A DNA stretch of 46,676 nucleotides. Origin: Mycobacterium sp. E2479 (GTDB taxonomy: Bacteria > Actinomycetota > Actinomycetes > Mycobacteriales > Mycobacteriaceae). The translations under genes were made by a program, and so were the position numbers. The DNA lies in contig NZ_LZJR01000136.1 of NCBI RefSeq assembly GCF_001667925.1, forward strand, positions 1 through 46,676, written 5' to 3'. The notes under the pieces were generated by a model that had not been told where the DNA came from, did no database searches, and saw nothing but the letters and a program-made list of their open reading frames with translations. Each line of letters opens with the position of its first letter. The first letter of the stretch is position 1. Positions 24,362-33,282 of this stretch are shown here, one piece after another.

Positions 24362-26098
24362 CTAGGTGCGCCCAGCGCCGTACGCGAGACGCAAAGCGCC
24401 GGACGCACTTGCCGGGACGGCCGGATTGGTCGGTGCCACGGGGCTGACGCGCAGGTAGGGCGATCCCAGCGGCGGGCGCGGGTCCGGCTCTCTTTTGTTG
24501 GGCCACAACGAGGTTGCGCGTTCGGCGAGTGCGGTGATGGTCAGCGACGGGTTCACCCCCAAGTTCGCAGTGATCGTGGATCCGTCGATCACGTGCAGTC
24601 CGGGATGTCCATGCATGCGGTGGTAGGGATCGACGACGCCGTCGGCCGCGGTCTCACCGATCACGCAGCCGCCGATGAAATGTCCCGTCATCGGGATATC
24701 CGCCAGATCCGCCCACGCGCCGCCGGCGATGCCGTCGAGGTGTTTTGCCGCGCGCCGGGCAACCTCGTGGCCGACGGGGATCCAGGTCGGGTTCGGCTCT
24801 CCCACGCCCTGACGCGTCGCCATGCGTCGCCCTAACAACGAGCGCCGCGTGTAGGTGGTCAACGAGTTGTCGTGGGTCTGCATCACCAGCAGCGGGATGG
24901 TCTGTTCCGACCAGTGCTTCGGGTTGAGCAGGCGGCGCAGGTCTTGGCGTTGGCGCACAAACTCTTTCAACCCGGTTCGCCAGCGACCCCGGCCCTTTCC
25001 GGGTCCGTCCATGCCGTCGACCAAGATGGTGCCGAGCAGTCCCATCAGGTTGGAGTCATGGCCGTAGCGGCAGGGCTCCACGTGCGTGTGGCTGTCCGGG
25101 TGGATCGACGACGTGATCGCCACGCCCTCCGAATAATCCACGTCGTCGCGGCGCGCCCGCACCGCCAGGATCGCCTCGGAGTTGGTCCGCGACAGCTCCC
25201 CCAGCCGTGACGACACATGCGGCAGGCTGCCGCGGTCGCGCAACCGGTGCAGCAGCCGCTGCGTGCCCAGGGCGGCAGCCGAGAACACCACCTGCTCGGC
25301 GGTGAACGTGCGGCTGCGCCGGCGAATCTTGCCGCCGCTGCGACGCGTCATCACGTCAAACCCCCAACCGGGGCGCGGCCGGACATCGACGACCGTGGTC
25401 AGCGGGTGGACCTTGGCGCCGAGTTTCTCCGCGAGATACAGGTAGTTCTTGACCAGTGTGTTCTTGGCGTTGTGCCGGCAGCCCGTCATGCATTCGCCGC
25501 AGTGCAGGCAGGCGTTGCGGTCCGGTCCGGCCCCGCCGAAGTAGGGATCGCCGACCGGCGCGCCCGGGTCGGCCGGGCGGCCCCGCGCATCCGGGCCGCC
25601 GTCGAAGCACACCCCGACCCGCGTGGCGTGGAAGGAATCCGCGACGCCGAGGTCGGTGGCGATCTGCAACATCACCTTGTCCGAGGGCGTCATTCGCGGA
25701 TAGGTCACCACGCCGAGCATCCGCTTGGCCTGGTCGTAAGCCGCGGCGAGCTCGTCTTTCCAGTCGGTGATCTGACTCCAACGCGCGTCGGCGTAGAAGG
25801 GGTCGCCCGGCTCGTAGAGCGTGTTGGCGTAGACCAGCGATCCGCCTCCCACTCCGGCGCCGCTGAGCACCACGGCTTCGGAGAGCAGGTCGATCCGCTG
25901 AATGCCGTAGCAACCGACGGCGGGCTTGAACAGGTAATCCCGGACATGCCAACTGTTTTTGGCGAAGTCTTCGTCACGGAATCGCCGGCCCGCCTCGAGG
26001 ACGCCTACGCGGTAACCCTTTTCGCTCAGGCGCAGCGCGGTGACGGAACCGCCGAAACCGGATCCGATCACGACTACGTCGTAGTCGAACGGGGTCAT
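24362..26098 (-). CDS. GMC-family oxidoreductase, ChoD-like (cholesterol oxidase type)
   Basis: A 578-residue flavoprotein. The FAD dinucleotide motif VVVIGSGFGGSVTALRL is at about 8-24, and AGVGGGSLVYANTLY at about 81-95. A Cys cluster CLHCGECMTGCRH (about 196-208), present in ChoD proteins, may bind an Fe-S centre. The C-terminal VIDGSTITANLGVNPSLTITALAER is typical of GMC enzymes. It has the same length as M. tuberculosis ChoD (Rv3409c) but diverges enough to be a paralogue. It probably oxidises a sterol-like or other bulky alcohol. Its ATG overlaps the stop of the Baeyer-Villiger gene (26095-26098). Confidence 0.88.
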   Translation of the reverse strand: MTPFDYDVVVIGSGFGGSVTALRLSEKGYRVGVLEAGRRFRDEDFAKNSWHVRDYLFKPAVGCYGIQRIDLLSEAVVLSGAGVGGGSLVYANTLYEPGDPFYADARWSQITDWKDELAAAYDQAKRMLGVVTYPRMTPSDKVMLQIATDLGVADSFHATRVGVCFDGGPDARGRPADPGAPVGDPYFGGAGPDRNACLHCGECMTGCRHNAKNTLVKNYLYLAEKLGAKVHPLTTVVDVRPRPGWGFDVMTRRSGGKIRRRSRTFTAEQVVFSAAALGTQRLLHRLRDRGSLPHVSSRLGELSRTNSEAILAVRARRDDVDYSEGVAITSSIHPDSHTHVEPCRYGHDSNLMGLLGTILVDGMDGPGKGRGRWRTGLKEFVRQRQDLRRLLNPKHWSEQTIPLLVMQTHDNSLTTYTRRSLLGRRMATRQGVGEPNPTWIPVGHEVARRAAKHLDGIAGGAWADLADIPMTGHFIGGCVIGETAADGVVDPYHRMHGHPGLHVIDGSTITANLGVNPSLTITALAERATSLWPNKREPDPRPPLGSPYLRVSPVAPTNPAVPASASGALRLAYGAGRT

Positions 26099-27594
26099 GC
26101 GCCGACCTGCTCGGTTTCTCTTGCGGAACTTGGCGACACTTCCAGGTAGTCGTCGAACGCGACCGCCTCTGCGCGCCGCTGATATTCGCGCACCAGGCCC
26201 GGCCAGTTGGTGGTGACCCGGCCCGAAGCGGTGCGGTACCAGGAGTCGCAGGCGGTCCAGACCCCGTTGTCGAGGCGGGACTGGATCTCGGTGTCGTAGG
26301 CCTGCTCGACGGCCTCCCGCACCTCGAACGCGCGGCCCGGACCGCCACTGGCGAGCTGCTCGGCGATCTGGCGGATGTAGCGGGCCTGCTGCTCCATCAT
26401 CAGGATGATCGAGCTACTGCCCAGATTGGTGTTCGGGCCGTAGATCATGAACATGTTCGGGAAGCCGGGTACGGCCATGCCGAGGTGGGCGCGGGCCCCC
26501 CGGGCCCATTGCGAGTGCAGGTCGCGCCCGTCGCGGCCGGTAATCGTCATCGGCGCAAGGAATTCGGTGGCCTTGAACCCGGTGCCGTAGATGATGACGT
26601 CGACCTCGTGCAGCCGGCCGTCGGCGGTGCGCACCCCGGCCGCCGTCACCTCGGTGATCGCACCGGTCTCGACCGAGACGTTGTCGCGGGATAGCGCCGG
26701 ATACCACTCGCTGCTGAACAGCACCCGCTTGCAGCCGATCGGATAGTCGGGGGTCACCTTGGCGCGCAGCACCGGATCCTTGATGTGCCGCTTGATGTTC
26801 AGCGACGCGGCGATGCCTATCAGGCCGGCCAGCGGTGCGACCTTGGTCAGCGCGAGACCGAAGAACTCGGAGATCTCCCAGATCAGCTCTCGCATGGCGG
26901 CGGCGAATCCTGGCACCTTTCTGAAGGCGGCGTGGTGCGCCGCGGTGTAGGCGCGATCCGGTTTCGGGATGACGTAGGGCGCGGAGCGCTGAAAGACGGT
27001 GACGTGGGCCGCGACCTCGCGGATGCGCGGGACGAACTGGATCGCCGATGCGCCGGTTCCGAGGACCGCCACGCGCCTGCCGGTCAGGTCGACGTCGTGG
27101 CGCCACTGCGCCGAGTGGAACGACGGCCCCGCGAAAGCGTCGATGCCCGGTATCGCCGGCAGCGCCGGCCGCGACAGCTGGCCCACCGCCGGCACCAGAA
27201 CGTCGGCCTCGAAGGTCTCGCCGTCCGACGTCCGCAGCTGCCAGGTGGCGGTTTCGTCGTCGTAGTGGGCGGAGGTGACCTCTACGCCCGTCCGCACCAA
27301 GTCGCGCAGGCCGAACCGGTCCGCGGTGTCACGGATGTAGGCCAGAATGTCGGGTTGCTCGGCGTAACGGCGTCCCCAGTTCGTCTTTCGTGCGAAGGAA
27401 TACGAATACAGGTTCGACGGGACGTCGCAGGCGGCACCGGGGTAAGTGTTTTCCCGCCAGACACCGCCGACGTCGCCGGCCTTCTCCAGCACCGTCACGT
27501 CGGCGAGGCCGTCCTTGGACAGTTCGTAGGCGGCGGCGAGCCCACCGAAGCCCGCCCCGACGATCAGCACGCGGGGGCGATGGGTTGAAGTCAT
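26095..27594 (-). CDS. flavin-containing Baeyer-Villiger monooxygenase
   Basis: A 499-residue class B monooxygenase. It carries GAGFGG (about 12-17), the BVMO fingerprint FAGPSFHSAQW (FxGxxxHxxxW, about 153-163) and the second Rossmann motif VLGTGASAIQF (about 175-185). It should insert oxygen beside a ketone to give an ester or lactone, using NADPH and O2. It is the first gene of a leftward unit that continues to the GMC oxidase and the esterase. An AraC-type gene lies directly upstream on the same strand, 90 bases away. The combination resembles the mymA-type arrangement of M. tuberculosis (mymA BVMO with esterase, SDR and VirS). Confidence 0.92.
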   Translation of the reverse strand: MTSTHRPRVLIVGAGFGGLAAAYELSKDGLADVTVLEKAGDVGGVWRENTYPGAACDVPSNLYSYSFARKTNWGRRYAEQPDILAYIRDTADRFGLRDLVRTGVEVTSAHYDDETATWQLRTSDGETFEADVLVPAVGQLSRPALPAIPGIDAFAGPSFHSAQWRHDVDLTGRRVAVLGTGASAIQFVPRIREVAAHVTVFQRSAPYVIPKPDRAYTAAHHAAFRKVPGFAAAMRELIWEISEFFGLALTKVAPLAGLIGIAASLNIKRHIKDPVLRAKVTPDYPIGCKRVLFSSEWYPALSRDNVSVETGAITEVTAAGVRTADGRLHEVDVIIYGTGFKATEFLAPMTITGRDGRDLHSQWARGARAHLGMAVPGFPNMFMIYGPNTNLGSSSIILMMEQQARYIRQIAEQLASGGPGRAFEVREAVEQAYDTEIQSRLDNGVWTACDSWYRTASGRVTTNWPGLVREYQRRAEAVAFDDYLEVSPSSARETEQVGA

Positions 27595-27684
27595 GACTCA
27601 GACGTTAGGAGCGAGCGCCGGCATCCCTGCAGCCGATTGCGGTCGCGAAATCCATAATTGCGGCCACAGCGGCCGCTGGGGCAT

Positions 27685-28767
27685 TCAGACGGCCAGCGAC
27701 CTGCCACGGGGAGCCACCGAGCGCTGGTAGCGGGCCGGCGTCGTGCCGGTCCAGCGTTTGAACGCGGCGATGAAGCTGGTCGCCTCCGCGTACCCCAGGC
27801 GCAGTGCGACGTCCTCCACCGACAGCGCGCCGGTGGCCAGCAGCTCCTCGGCCAGCACGCGGTGGACCTCCTCGACCAGTTCCCGAAAGGTGGTGTTCTC
27901 CTCGGCCAGCCGCCGGCGCAGCGTCCGCTCACTCATCGCCAACTGCCGGGCGACGGCCGCGATCGTGTGCGGTTCGCCGTCGATCGACGCCAGCCGTTCT
28001 CGCACCCGCAGGGCGACACCGGTCCGGGCCCGACGGCGTTCCAACAGGGCGCGGCACTGTTGCTCGCACATGGCCACGCTCATCTCGCTGGCGCGGGGCA
28101 GCCGTTCGTCCAGCAGCGCGAGCGGTAGGCGTGCGACATTGGCCGGCGAGCCGTACTGCGGTCCGACGCCGAACGCCTCGCGGGCCGCGTCGTCACCCGA
28201 CGACGGCGCCGGGCCGCTGAATTCGATCGACGTGAACGGGACCGGGCTGCCGAGCAACTCGCCCATGACGCGCGCGATCGCCGCGAGGTCCCGCCGCACC
28301 AGAAACTCAGCGACCGGACCGGTCAGGTCGGGCAGGTCGAGTCGCAGCGCCGCCACCGGTCCCTCGACCGTGACGGTCGGCAGGCAGAAGCCGTAGCTGA
28401 GCTCGTAGAACCGGGCCGCGAACCGGACGGCATCGCCCAGCGTCGAGCTGGTCAGGCAGGCGAAGCCGAAGATTCCCAGGGACCCGACGTGATAACTGCC
28501 GCCCACCCGCATTCCCAAGTTGGCCGCGTCACCCAGTTGGTTCACCAGATTCGTCGCCACCGCCAACTCCTGACGCCCGACGATCATCCGATCGTGATCG
28601 CGCAGGTCAGCCTCCGACAGACCCGACCCGTTGAGCACGTCGGCGACGGCAAGCCCGTTCTTGCAACCGAACTCGGTCATCAACGCGACACTGGCCGTGC
28701 TGCGCGCGAAATCCCAATGCGACACCTGGGATCCGACGAACACCTGCACATCTCTCAGTATGGCCAA
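27685..28767 (-). CDS. AraC-family transcriptional regulator (VirS/OruR type)
   Basis: A 360-residue regulator. The N-terminal 230 residues follow the arabinose-binding-like domain of the VirS/PchR group (GGSYHVGSLGIFGFACLTSSTLGDAVRFAARF). The C-terminal AraC HTH is AAVARQLAMSERTLRRRL, then VEDVALRLGYAEATSFIAAFKRWTGTTPARYQ at about 315-346. It lies upstream of, and on the same strand as, the BVMO-GMC-esterase unit and is divergent from the SDR at 28858, so it can control either. VirS in M. tuberculosis controls the acid-induced mymA operon; a similar role is inference. Confidence 0.9.
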   Translation of the reverse strand: MAILRDVQVFVGSQVSHWDFARSTASVALMTEFGCKNGLAVADVLNGSGLSEADLRDHDRMIVGRQELAVATNLVNQLGDAANLGMRVGGSYHVGSLGIFGFACLTSSTLGDAVRFAARFYELSYGFCLPTVTVEGPVAALRLDLPDLTGPVAEFLVRRDLAAIARVMGELLGSPVPFTSIEFSGPAPSSGDDAAREAFGVGPQYGSPANVARLPLALLDERLPRASEMSVAMCEQQCRALLERRRARTGVALRVRERLASIDGEPHTIAAVARQLAMSERTLRRRLAEENTTFRELVEEVHRVLAEELLATGALSVEDVALRLGYAEATSFIAAFKRWTGTTPARYQRSVAPRGRSLAV

Positions 28768-28857
28768 CAGGCGGGCAACCCTTTACCCGGGTGCACCGCG
28801 GGAGTATCGTTCGCGACTGCCAGCCAGGCGCGGTAAGCGCGGTCGGAGGTAGCGCGG

Positions 28858-29601
28858 GTGGGTCGTGTCGCGGTGATCACAGGAGCCAGCCGGGGAATAG
28901 GAGCAGCAACCGCATTGGCCTTGGCGGAGCAGGGATTTCGGGTGGTCGTCAACTACCGGTCCAGCGCCGCGGAGGCCGAGGAGGTGGTCGCGGCCGCGAC
29001 CACCGCCGGTGGCGAGGCCATCGCGATTCGGGCCGACGTCACCGAACCCGAGGACGTCGCGGCGATGAGCAGCGCGACGACCGAAAAGTGGGGCGGCATC
29101 GATGTGCTGGTCCACAACGCCCTGATCGCCTACGACGTCACCTCGTTCGCCGACCTTAGCTGGGAGCAGCTCGGCGGCAAGCTGGACCGCGAACTGCACG
29201 CCGCGTTCTTGATGACCAAATCCGTTGTCCCCGACATGATTTCAAGATCCTATGGCCGGCTGATCTATCTCACCACGGTGTTGTCCCGCCGGCCCCGACA
29301 GGGCATGATCACGGTGGGAACCGCCAAGGCGGCAATGGACCAGTTTGTCCGGTACGTCGCGCTCGAGCTGGCTCCGCACCAGATCACCGCCAATCTCATT
29401 GCGCCGGCCACCGTCGCCGATCCCACGGCGAACGCGCTGTTGACGGCCGAAGAAATACACCAGCTCGGCGCGACGAATCCCATGGGCAGGCTCGTCAGCC
29501 CCGGCGAGGTGGCCAACGCGGTGGTGTTTCTGGCCGGCGAGGATTCCGGTTTCATCACCGGCCACTGCCTCGAGGTCAACGGCGGCTTGGCCATGAATTG
29601 A
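28858..29601 (+). CDS. SDR-fold protein lacking the catalytic tyrosine
   Basis: A 247-residue SDR with an intact cofactor motif TGASRGIG (about 9-16), an aspartate-rich second segment RADVTEPEDV and the C-terminal end GHCLEVNGGLAMN. The catalytic YxxxK motif is altered: the segment reads ITVGTAKAAMDQ, with Val where Tyr is expected. The Ser position is also unclear (YLTTVLSRR). It may bind NAD(P) without dehydrogenase activity or use a different proton donor. GTG start with CGGAGGTAG before it. Divergent from the AraC gene. Confidence 0.85.
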   Translation: MGRVAVITGASRGIGAATALALAEQGFRVVVNYRSSAAEAEEVVAAATTAGGEAIAIRADVTEPEDVAAMSSATTEKWGGIDVLVHNALIAYDVTSFADLSWEQLGGKLDRELHAAFLMTKSVVPDMISRSYGRLIYLTTVLSRRPRQGMITVGTAKAAMDQFVRYVALELAPHQITANLIAPATVADPTANALLTAEEIHQLGATNPMGRLVSPGEVANAVVFLAGEDSGFITGHCLEVNGGLAMN

Positions 29602-29631
29602 CACCGGATCGGTTATCGGGAAGGGGTCAGG

Positions 29632-30495
29632 GTGCAGACGATCGATCTCGCTTACGTCGGGCGTGGCATTCACGAGGAGTTGGTCGCCCATGTCGCCGAT
29701 CAGGAGGGGTATTACCAGGACGAAGGCGTCCACGTCGCCATCCGCGACGGGGTCGGTTGGAACGCGCAGCGGCTGCGCCACGCCGCGGTGATCGGCCTGG
29801 GCCGCGCCCTGCTGTCCCGGCTGCAGGACGGGATCGGCTGGAAAGCGTTGAGCGTCAACACCGATGGCCCGCTGTTCTGGTTCATCGGCAACGCCGAAGT
29901 GAAGTCGATGGCGGATCTGCGCGGGCGGCGCCTGGCCGTGCACGCCGCCGATAACCCCCCGGGCACCTTCGCCCGCATCGTCCTGCGCAAGCACGGGCTG
30001 GACCCGGACCGCGACCTGCGCTGCGTGGTGCGGCATCCGGGCGACTACCAGATGGACCTGCGCCGGCTACGCGACGGATCGATCGATGCCGCCTACGTCG
30101 GCAGCACCCTCTCCCCCGAACAAATCGCCGCCGAAGAGGGGTTTCACCTGCTGGCCTGGGTCGGCGATCACTTCCAGATCCCCACGGTGGGCGTTGCCGT
30201 CGACCCGGTGCACATCCCACCGGACAGCCCCGCGTTGCTGGCCCTGATGCGGGCCAACCGCCGGGCGCTGCGGCTTCTCGTCGAACAACCAGGCCATGCC
30301 GTCGACTACATCAACTGGTTCCTCGACCGGCTCACTTCCGAAGAAGCGTGCTGGCACTACGAGCGCTACGTCGGACCCTATTTCACCGCCGACTATCGGG
30401 TTGATTTGGGCGTCGCGCAACAGGCGATCGACGCGATCGCGGGCGAACTCGGTGTCGCCCCGATACGTGCTACGGACTTCTATGCGACCAGCTAG
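29632..30495 (+). CDS. NMT1/SsuA-like substrate-binding protein, no signal peptide
   Basis: A 287-residue type II periplasmic-binding fold protein of the nitrate/sulfonate/thiamine-precursor group (IDLAYVGRGIHEELVAHVAD, ADLRGRRLAVHAADNPPGTFARIVLRKHGL, IDAAYVGSTL). It has no signal peptide or lipobox at the GTG start, and no permease or ABC gene is adjacent. It may be a cytosolic ligand-binding or enzymatic derivative of the fold (as in THI5/ThiY-like proteins). It lies 30 bases after the SDR and is likely co-transcribed with it. Confidence 0.75.
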   Translation: MQTIDLAYVGRGIHEELVAHVADQEGYYQDEGVHVAIRDGVGWNAQRLRHAAVIGLGRALLSRLQDGIGWKALSVNTDGPLFWFIGNAEVKSMADLRGRRLAVHAADNPPGTFARIVLRKHGLDPDRDLRCVVRHPGDYQMDLRRLRDGSIDAAYVGSTLSPEQIAAEEGFHLLAWVGDHFQIPTVGVAVDPVHIPPDSPALLALMRANRRALRLLVEQPGHAVDYINWFLDRLTSEEACWHYERYVGPYFTADYRVDLGVAQQAIDAIAGELGVAPIRATDFYATS

Positions 30496-30614
30496 TCTCA
30501 ACGGCCATGCCGAGCGTGCGCTCAGGGCGCGAAATCGGCGGAATATTCGCCAAGAGAACACGTTCGGCGTGTTTCCCTTTGCTGGCCCGGGCCGTCACCG
30601 GCCGATGCAGCGGA

Positions 30615-31898
30615 CTAAGCGGCCAGATCGTCGACCACACGGCCGGCCGTGGCCGCCCGCTTCCCACGCCGCCAGTCACGCACGGCTGCGATCGCGGACT
30701 TGAGACCGCGGCGGCGGCCGGTCGCCGGATCGGTGCCCAGGAAGCCGGGCTCGAGCTCGGCGAACATCCGCTCGCTGCGCGTCTCCGGCGCGTTGTCGGC
30801 GTCGTCACGCAGGTACTTGTTCGGCAGCGAGAGCTTGGCCAGCGTCCGCCACGTCTTGGCGTACTGGAACAGGAAAGAGCCTGTGGTGTAAGGCAAGTCG
30901 TACTTGTCGCAGACCTGGCGCACCCGCGCGGAGATTTCGTGCAGCCGGTTGCTGGGCATGTCCGGGTACAGGTGGTGCTCGATCTGGTGGCACAGGTTGC
31001 CGCTCATGAAGCGCAGCGCCGGGCCGGCCTCGAAGTTGGCGCTACCCAGCATCTGACGCAGATACCACTGCCCCTTGGTTTCGCCGATCATGTCGGTCTT
31101 GGTGAATTTCTCTGCGCCGTCGGGGAAATGGCCGCAGAAGATCACCGCGTTGGCCCACACGTTGCGAATCACGTTGGCGAGCGCGTTGGCCTTCAACGTG
31201 GACATGTAGGTCGCGCCGGGCGATAACGAGGTCAGCGCCGGGAACGCGACGTAGTCCTTGAGCACCTGGCGGCCGGCCTTGGCCAGGAACTCGTCGGTCC
31301 GTTGCCGGGCGTCGTCCTGGTCCATCCGCTTCTTGAGGATCTTGCCGAGCTCCACATGCTGCAAGCCGACTCCCCACTCGAAGAGCAGCGCGAGCAGGGT
31401 GTTGTACACCAGGTTGAGGATGTTGAAGCGCTTCCATTTCTGGTCGCGGGTGACGCGCAGTAGGCCGTAGCCGACGTCGTCGTCCATGCCCAGGATGTTG
31501 GTGTACTTGTGGTGGACGAAGTTGTGCGTGTAGCGCCAGTGCTTGGACGACCCGCTCATGTCCCACTCCCACGTCGAGGAGTGGATCTCGGGGTCGTTCA
31601 TCCAGTCCCACTGGCCGTGCATGACGTTGTGGCCGATCTCCATGTTCTCGACGATCTTGGCCACGCCCAGGGTCACCGTCCCCGCCCACCAGGCCGAACG
31701 CCGCGAGCTGGCCGCCAGCAGCAGCCGGCCGGTCACCTCAAGCGCGCGCTGGGCCGCGATGGTGCGGCGGATGTAGCGAGCGTCCCGCTCGCCGCGTGAG
31801 TCTTCCACGTCCTGGCGGATGGCATCGAGCTCAACGGCCAGGCTTTCGATATCGGCGTCCGTCAGATGGGCGAATACGTCGACGTCTGTGACGGCCAT
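30615..31898 (-). CDS. desA3: DesA3-type acyl-CoA delta-9 desaturase (Rv3229c)
   Basis: A 427-residue membrane diiron desaturase. The three histidine boxes are HNVMH (about 90-94), HNFVHH (about 125-130) and HQIEHH near the C terminus. It makes oleoyl-CoA from stearoyl-CoA and needs the reductase encoded just upstream. Two ATG codons compete: 31907 has AGGGAG immediately adjacent, while 31898 has it at nine bases and gives exactly the 427 residues of M. tuberculosis DesA3; I take 31898. It is convergent with the substrate-binding protein. The 119-bp gap 30496-30614 has no convincing terminator. Confidence 0.95.
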   Translation of the reverse strand: MAVTDVDVFAHLTDADIESLAVELDAIRQDVEDSRGERDARYIRRTIAAQRALEVTGRLLLAASSRRSAWWAGTVTLGVAKIVENMEIGHNVMHGQWDWMNDPEIHSSTWEWDMSGSSKHWRYTHNFVHHKYTNILGMDDDVGYGLLRVTRDQKWKRFNILNLVYNTLLALLFEWGVGLQHVELGKILKKRMDQDDARQRTDEFLAKAGRQVLKDYVAFPALTSLSPGATYMSTLKANALANVIRNVWANAVIFCGHFPDGAEKFTKTDMIGETKGQWYLRQMLGSANFEAGPALRFMSGNLCHQIEHHLYPDMPSNRLHEISARVRQVCDKYDLPYTTGSFLFQYAKTWRTLAKLSLPNKYLRDDADNAPETRSERMFAELEPGFLGTDPATGRRRGLKSAIAAVRDWRRGKRAATAGRVVDDLAA

Positions 31899-31944
31899 CG
31901 TCGTCATCTCCCTGCGGTTGATTGTGGTCTTAACGTGTTCCAGA

Positions 31945-31979
31945 CCTACGCTATCGTAACCTACGAATCCGTAGGTTAC
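31945..31979. promoter_or_regulatory. desA3 operator with perfect inverted repeat
   Basis: GTAACCTACG (31956-31965) and CGTAGGTTAC (31970-31979) form perfect 10-bp arms around AATC. The region from 31945 matches the region before the reductase gene (33219-33248) at 23 of 30 positions. The size and symmetry fit a TetR-type dimer site. Confidence 0.7.
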
Positions 31980-31991
31980 CTGTGAGTAGCC

Positions 31992-33188
31992 TTAAATGTC
32001 GAGCACGCAGTCGCCGGAAGCGGCAGACACGCACGTCTGCACCCGGGTACCCGGATCGTGCTCCTGGCCGGTCCGCAGATCACGGACATGGCCCTCCACC
32101 AGATTCACTACGCACGACTGGCAGATCCCCATGCGGCACCCGAAGGGCATCTGCACCCCGACGCCCTCACCGGCATCCATCAGCGACGTCGCCGCGTCGG
32201 CAGCCACGGTGCGCCCGCTTCGGGCGAAGGTGACAGTGCCGCCGGCGCCGGTGGGTGCGGCCTTCGACACCGCGAATCGCTCGAGGTGCAGGCGGTCGCC
32301 GACGCCCGCGGCCGACCAGACCCGCTCGGCCTCGGCGAGCATGCCCTCCGGCCCGCAGGCCCACGTTTGGCGTTCGCGCCAGTCCGGCACCTCCCGGTCC
32401 AGCAGGGACAGGTCGATCCGGCCCTGGGTGCGCGTCTCGCGCAGCTGTAGCCGATAGCCGGGATGCTCGGCGGCCAGCTCGGCCAACTCGGCCCGAAACA
32501 GGACGTCGGATTGGGTGGGTGCCGAGTGCAGGTGGGCAATGTCACCAATCTGGTTGCGGCGCACCAGGGTACGAAGCATCGACATCACCGGAGTGATCCC
32601 GGATCCCGCGGTGAGGAACAGGATGGACGCGGGCGCCGGGTCGGGCAGCACGAAGTTGCCCTGCGGCGCGGCCAGCCGGACGATGGTGCCCGGCTCGACC
32701 CCGGCCACCAGGTGCGACGACAGGAAGCCCTCCGGCATCGCCTTCACGGTGATGGTCACGGTGCGGGCCGAACCGGAGCCGGAGCGTGCGCCGGCCGGAG
32801 CCGAGGTGAGGGAGTACGACCGCCAGCGCCAGCGCCCGTCCATCAGCAGCCCGATACCGATGTACTGGCCCGGCTGGTAGTCGAAGTTGAAGCCCCAGCC
32901 CGGCTTGATGACCAGGGTCGCGGAATCTTCCGTCTCTCGGCGCACCTGCAGGACGCGGCCCCGCAGCTCGCGCGCCGACCACAGCGGGTTGGCCAAATGC
33001 AGATAGTCGTCGGGCAACAGCGGCGTCGTGATGCGGGCGGCGAGCTTGCGCAGCGCGTGCCAGCCGGGATGCCGGTCCGCGCCGGCGACAACAGGTCGCT
33101 TGGTGTCGACGACGTTGCCCGTGATCGATGGGTTACGTCTGCCCAGGGGAAGCTCCTGCTCGCGATGCGTCGTCTTGCTTGCACTCAC
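31992..33188 (-). CDS. ferredoxin reductase / electron-transfer partner of DesA3 (Rv3230c)
   Basis: A 398-residue three-domain protein: FAD-binding (about 75-180, with YQPGQYIGI and the RxYS-like RSYSLTS), NADPH-binding (about 185-300, with GSGITPVMSM) and a C-terminal [2Fe-2S] ferredoxin domain (FGCRMGICQSCVV and VQTC). It passes electrons from NADPH to DesA3. The GTG at 33188 is the in-frame start; an overlapping ATG in another frame runs straight into TGA. Translation starts 31 bases from the operator at 33219-33248. It is separated from desA3 by 93 bp containing a second operator. Confidence 0.92.
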   Translation of the reverse strand: MSASKTTHREQELPLGRRNPSITGNVVDTKRPVVAGADRHPGWHALRKLAARITTPLLPDDYLHLANPLWSARELRGRVLQVRRETEDSATLVIKPGWGFNFDYQPGQYIGIGLLMDGRWRWRSYSLTSAPAGARSGSGSARTVTITVKAMPEGFLSSHLVAGVEPGTIVRLAAPQGNFVLPDPAPASILFLTAGSGITPVMSMLRTLVRRNQIGDIAHLHSAPTQSDVLFRAELAELAAEHPGYRLQLRETRTQGRIDLSLLDREVPDWRERQTWACGPEGMLAEAERVWSAAGVGDRLHLERFAVSKAAPTGAGGTVTFARSGRTVAADAATSLMDAGEGVGVQMPFGCRMGICQSCVVNLVEGHVRDLRTGQEHDPGTRVQTCVSAASGDCVLDI

Positions 33189-33218
33189 ATTCTGATCGAT
33201 TCTGTGCGCCTCACGAAA

Positions 33219-33248
33219 CCTACGGTACCGTAACTTACGGTGTCGTAG
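33219..33248. promoter_or_regulatory. operator upstream of the desaturase reductase gene
   Basis: This 30-bp stretch matches the desA3 operator (31945-31974) at 23 of 30 positions and keeps all CGTA-type blocks. It includes the perfect 12-bp palindrome TACGGTACCGTA at 33221-33232. It is probably bound by the same regulator. Confidence 0.65.
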
Positions 33249-33282
33249 CTAGCGCTGGTGCCCCGATCGCGTCACATCGGCG

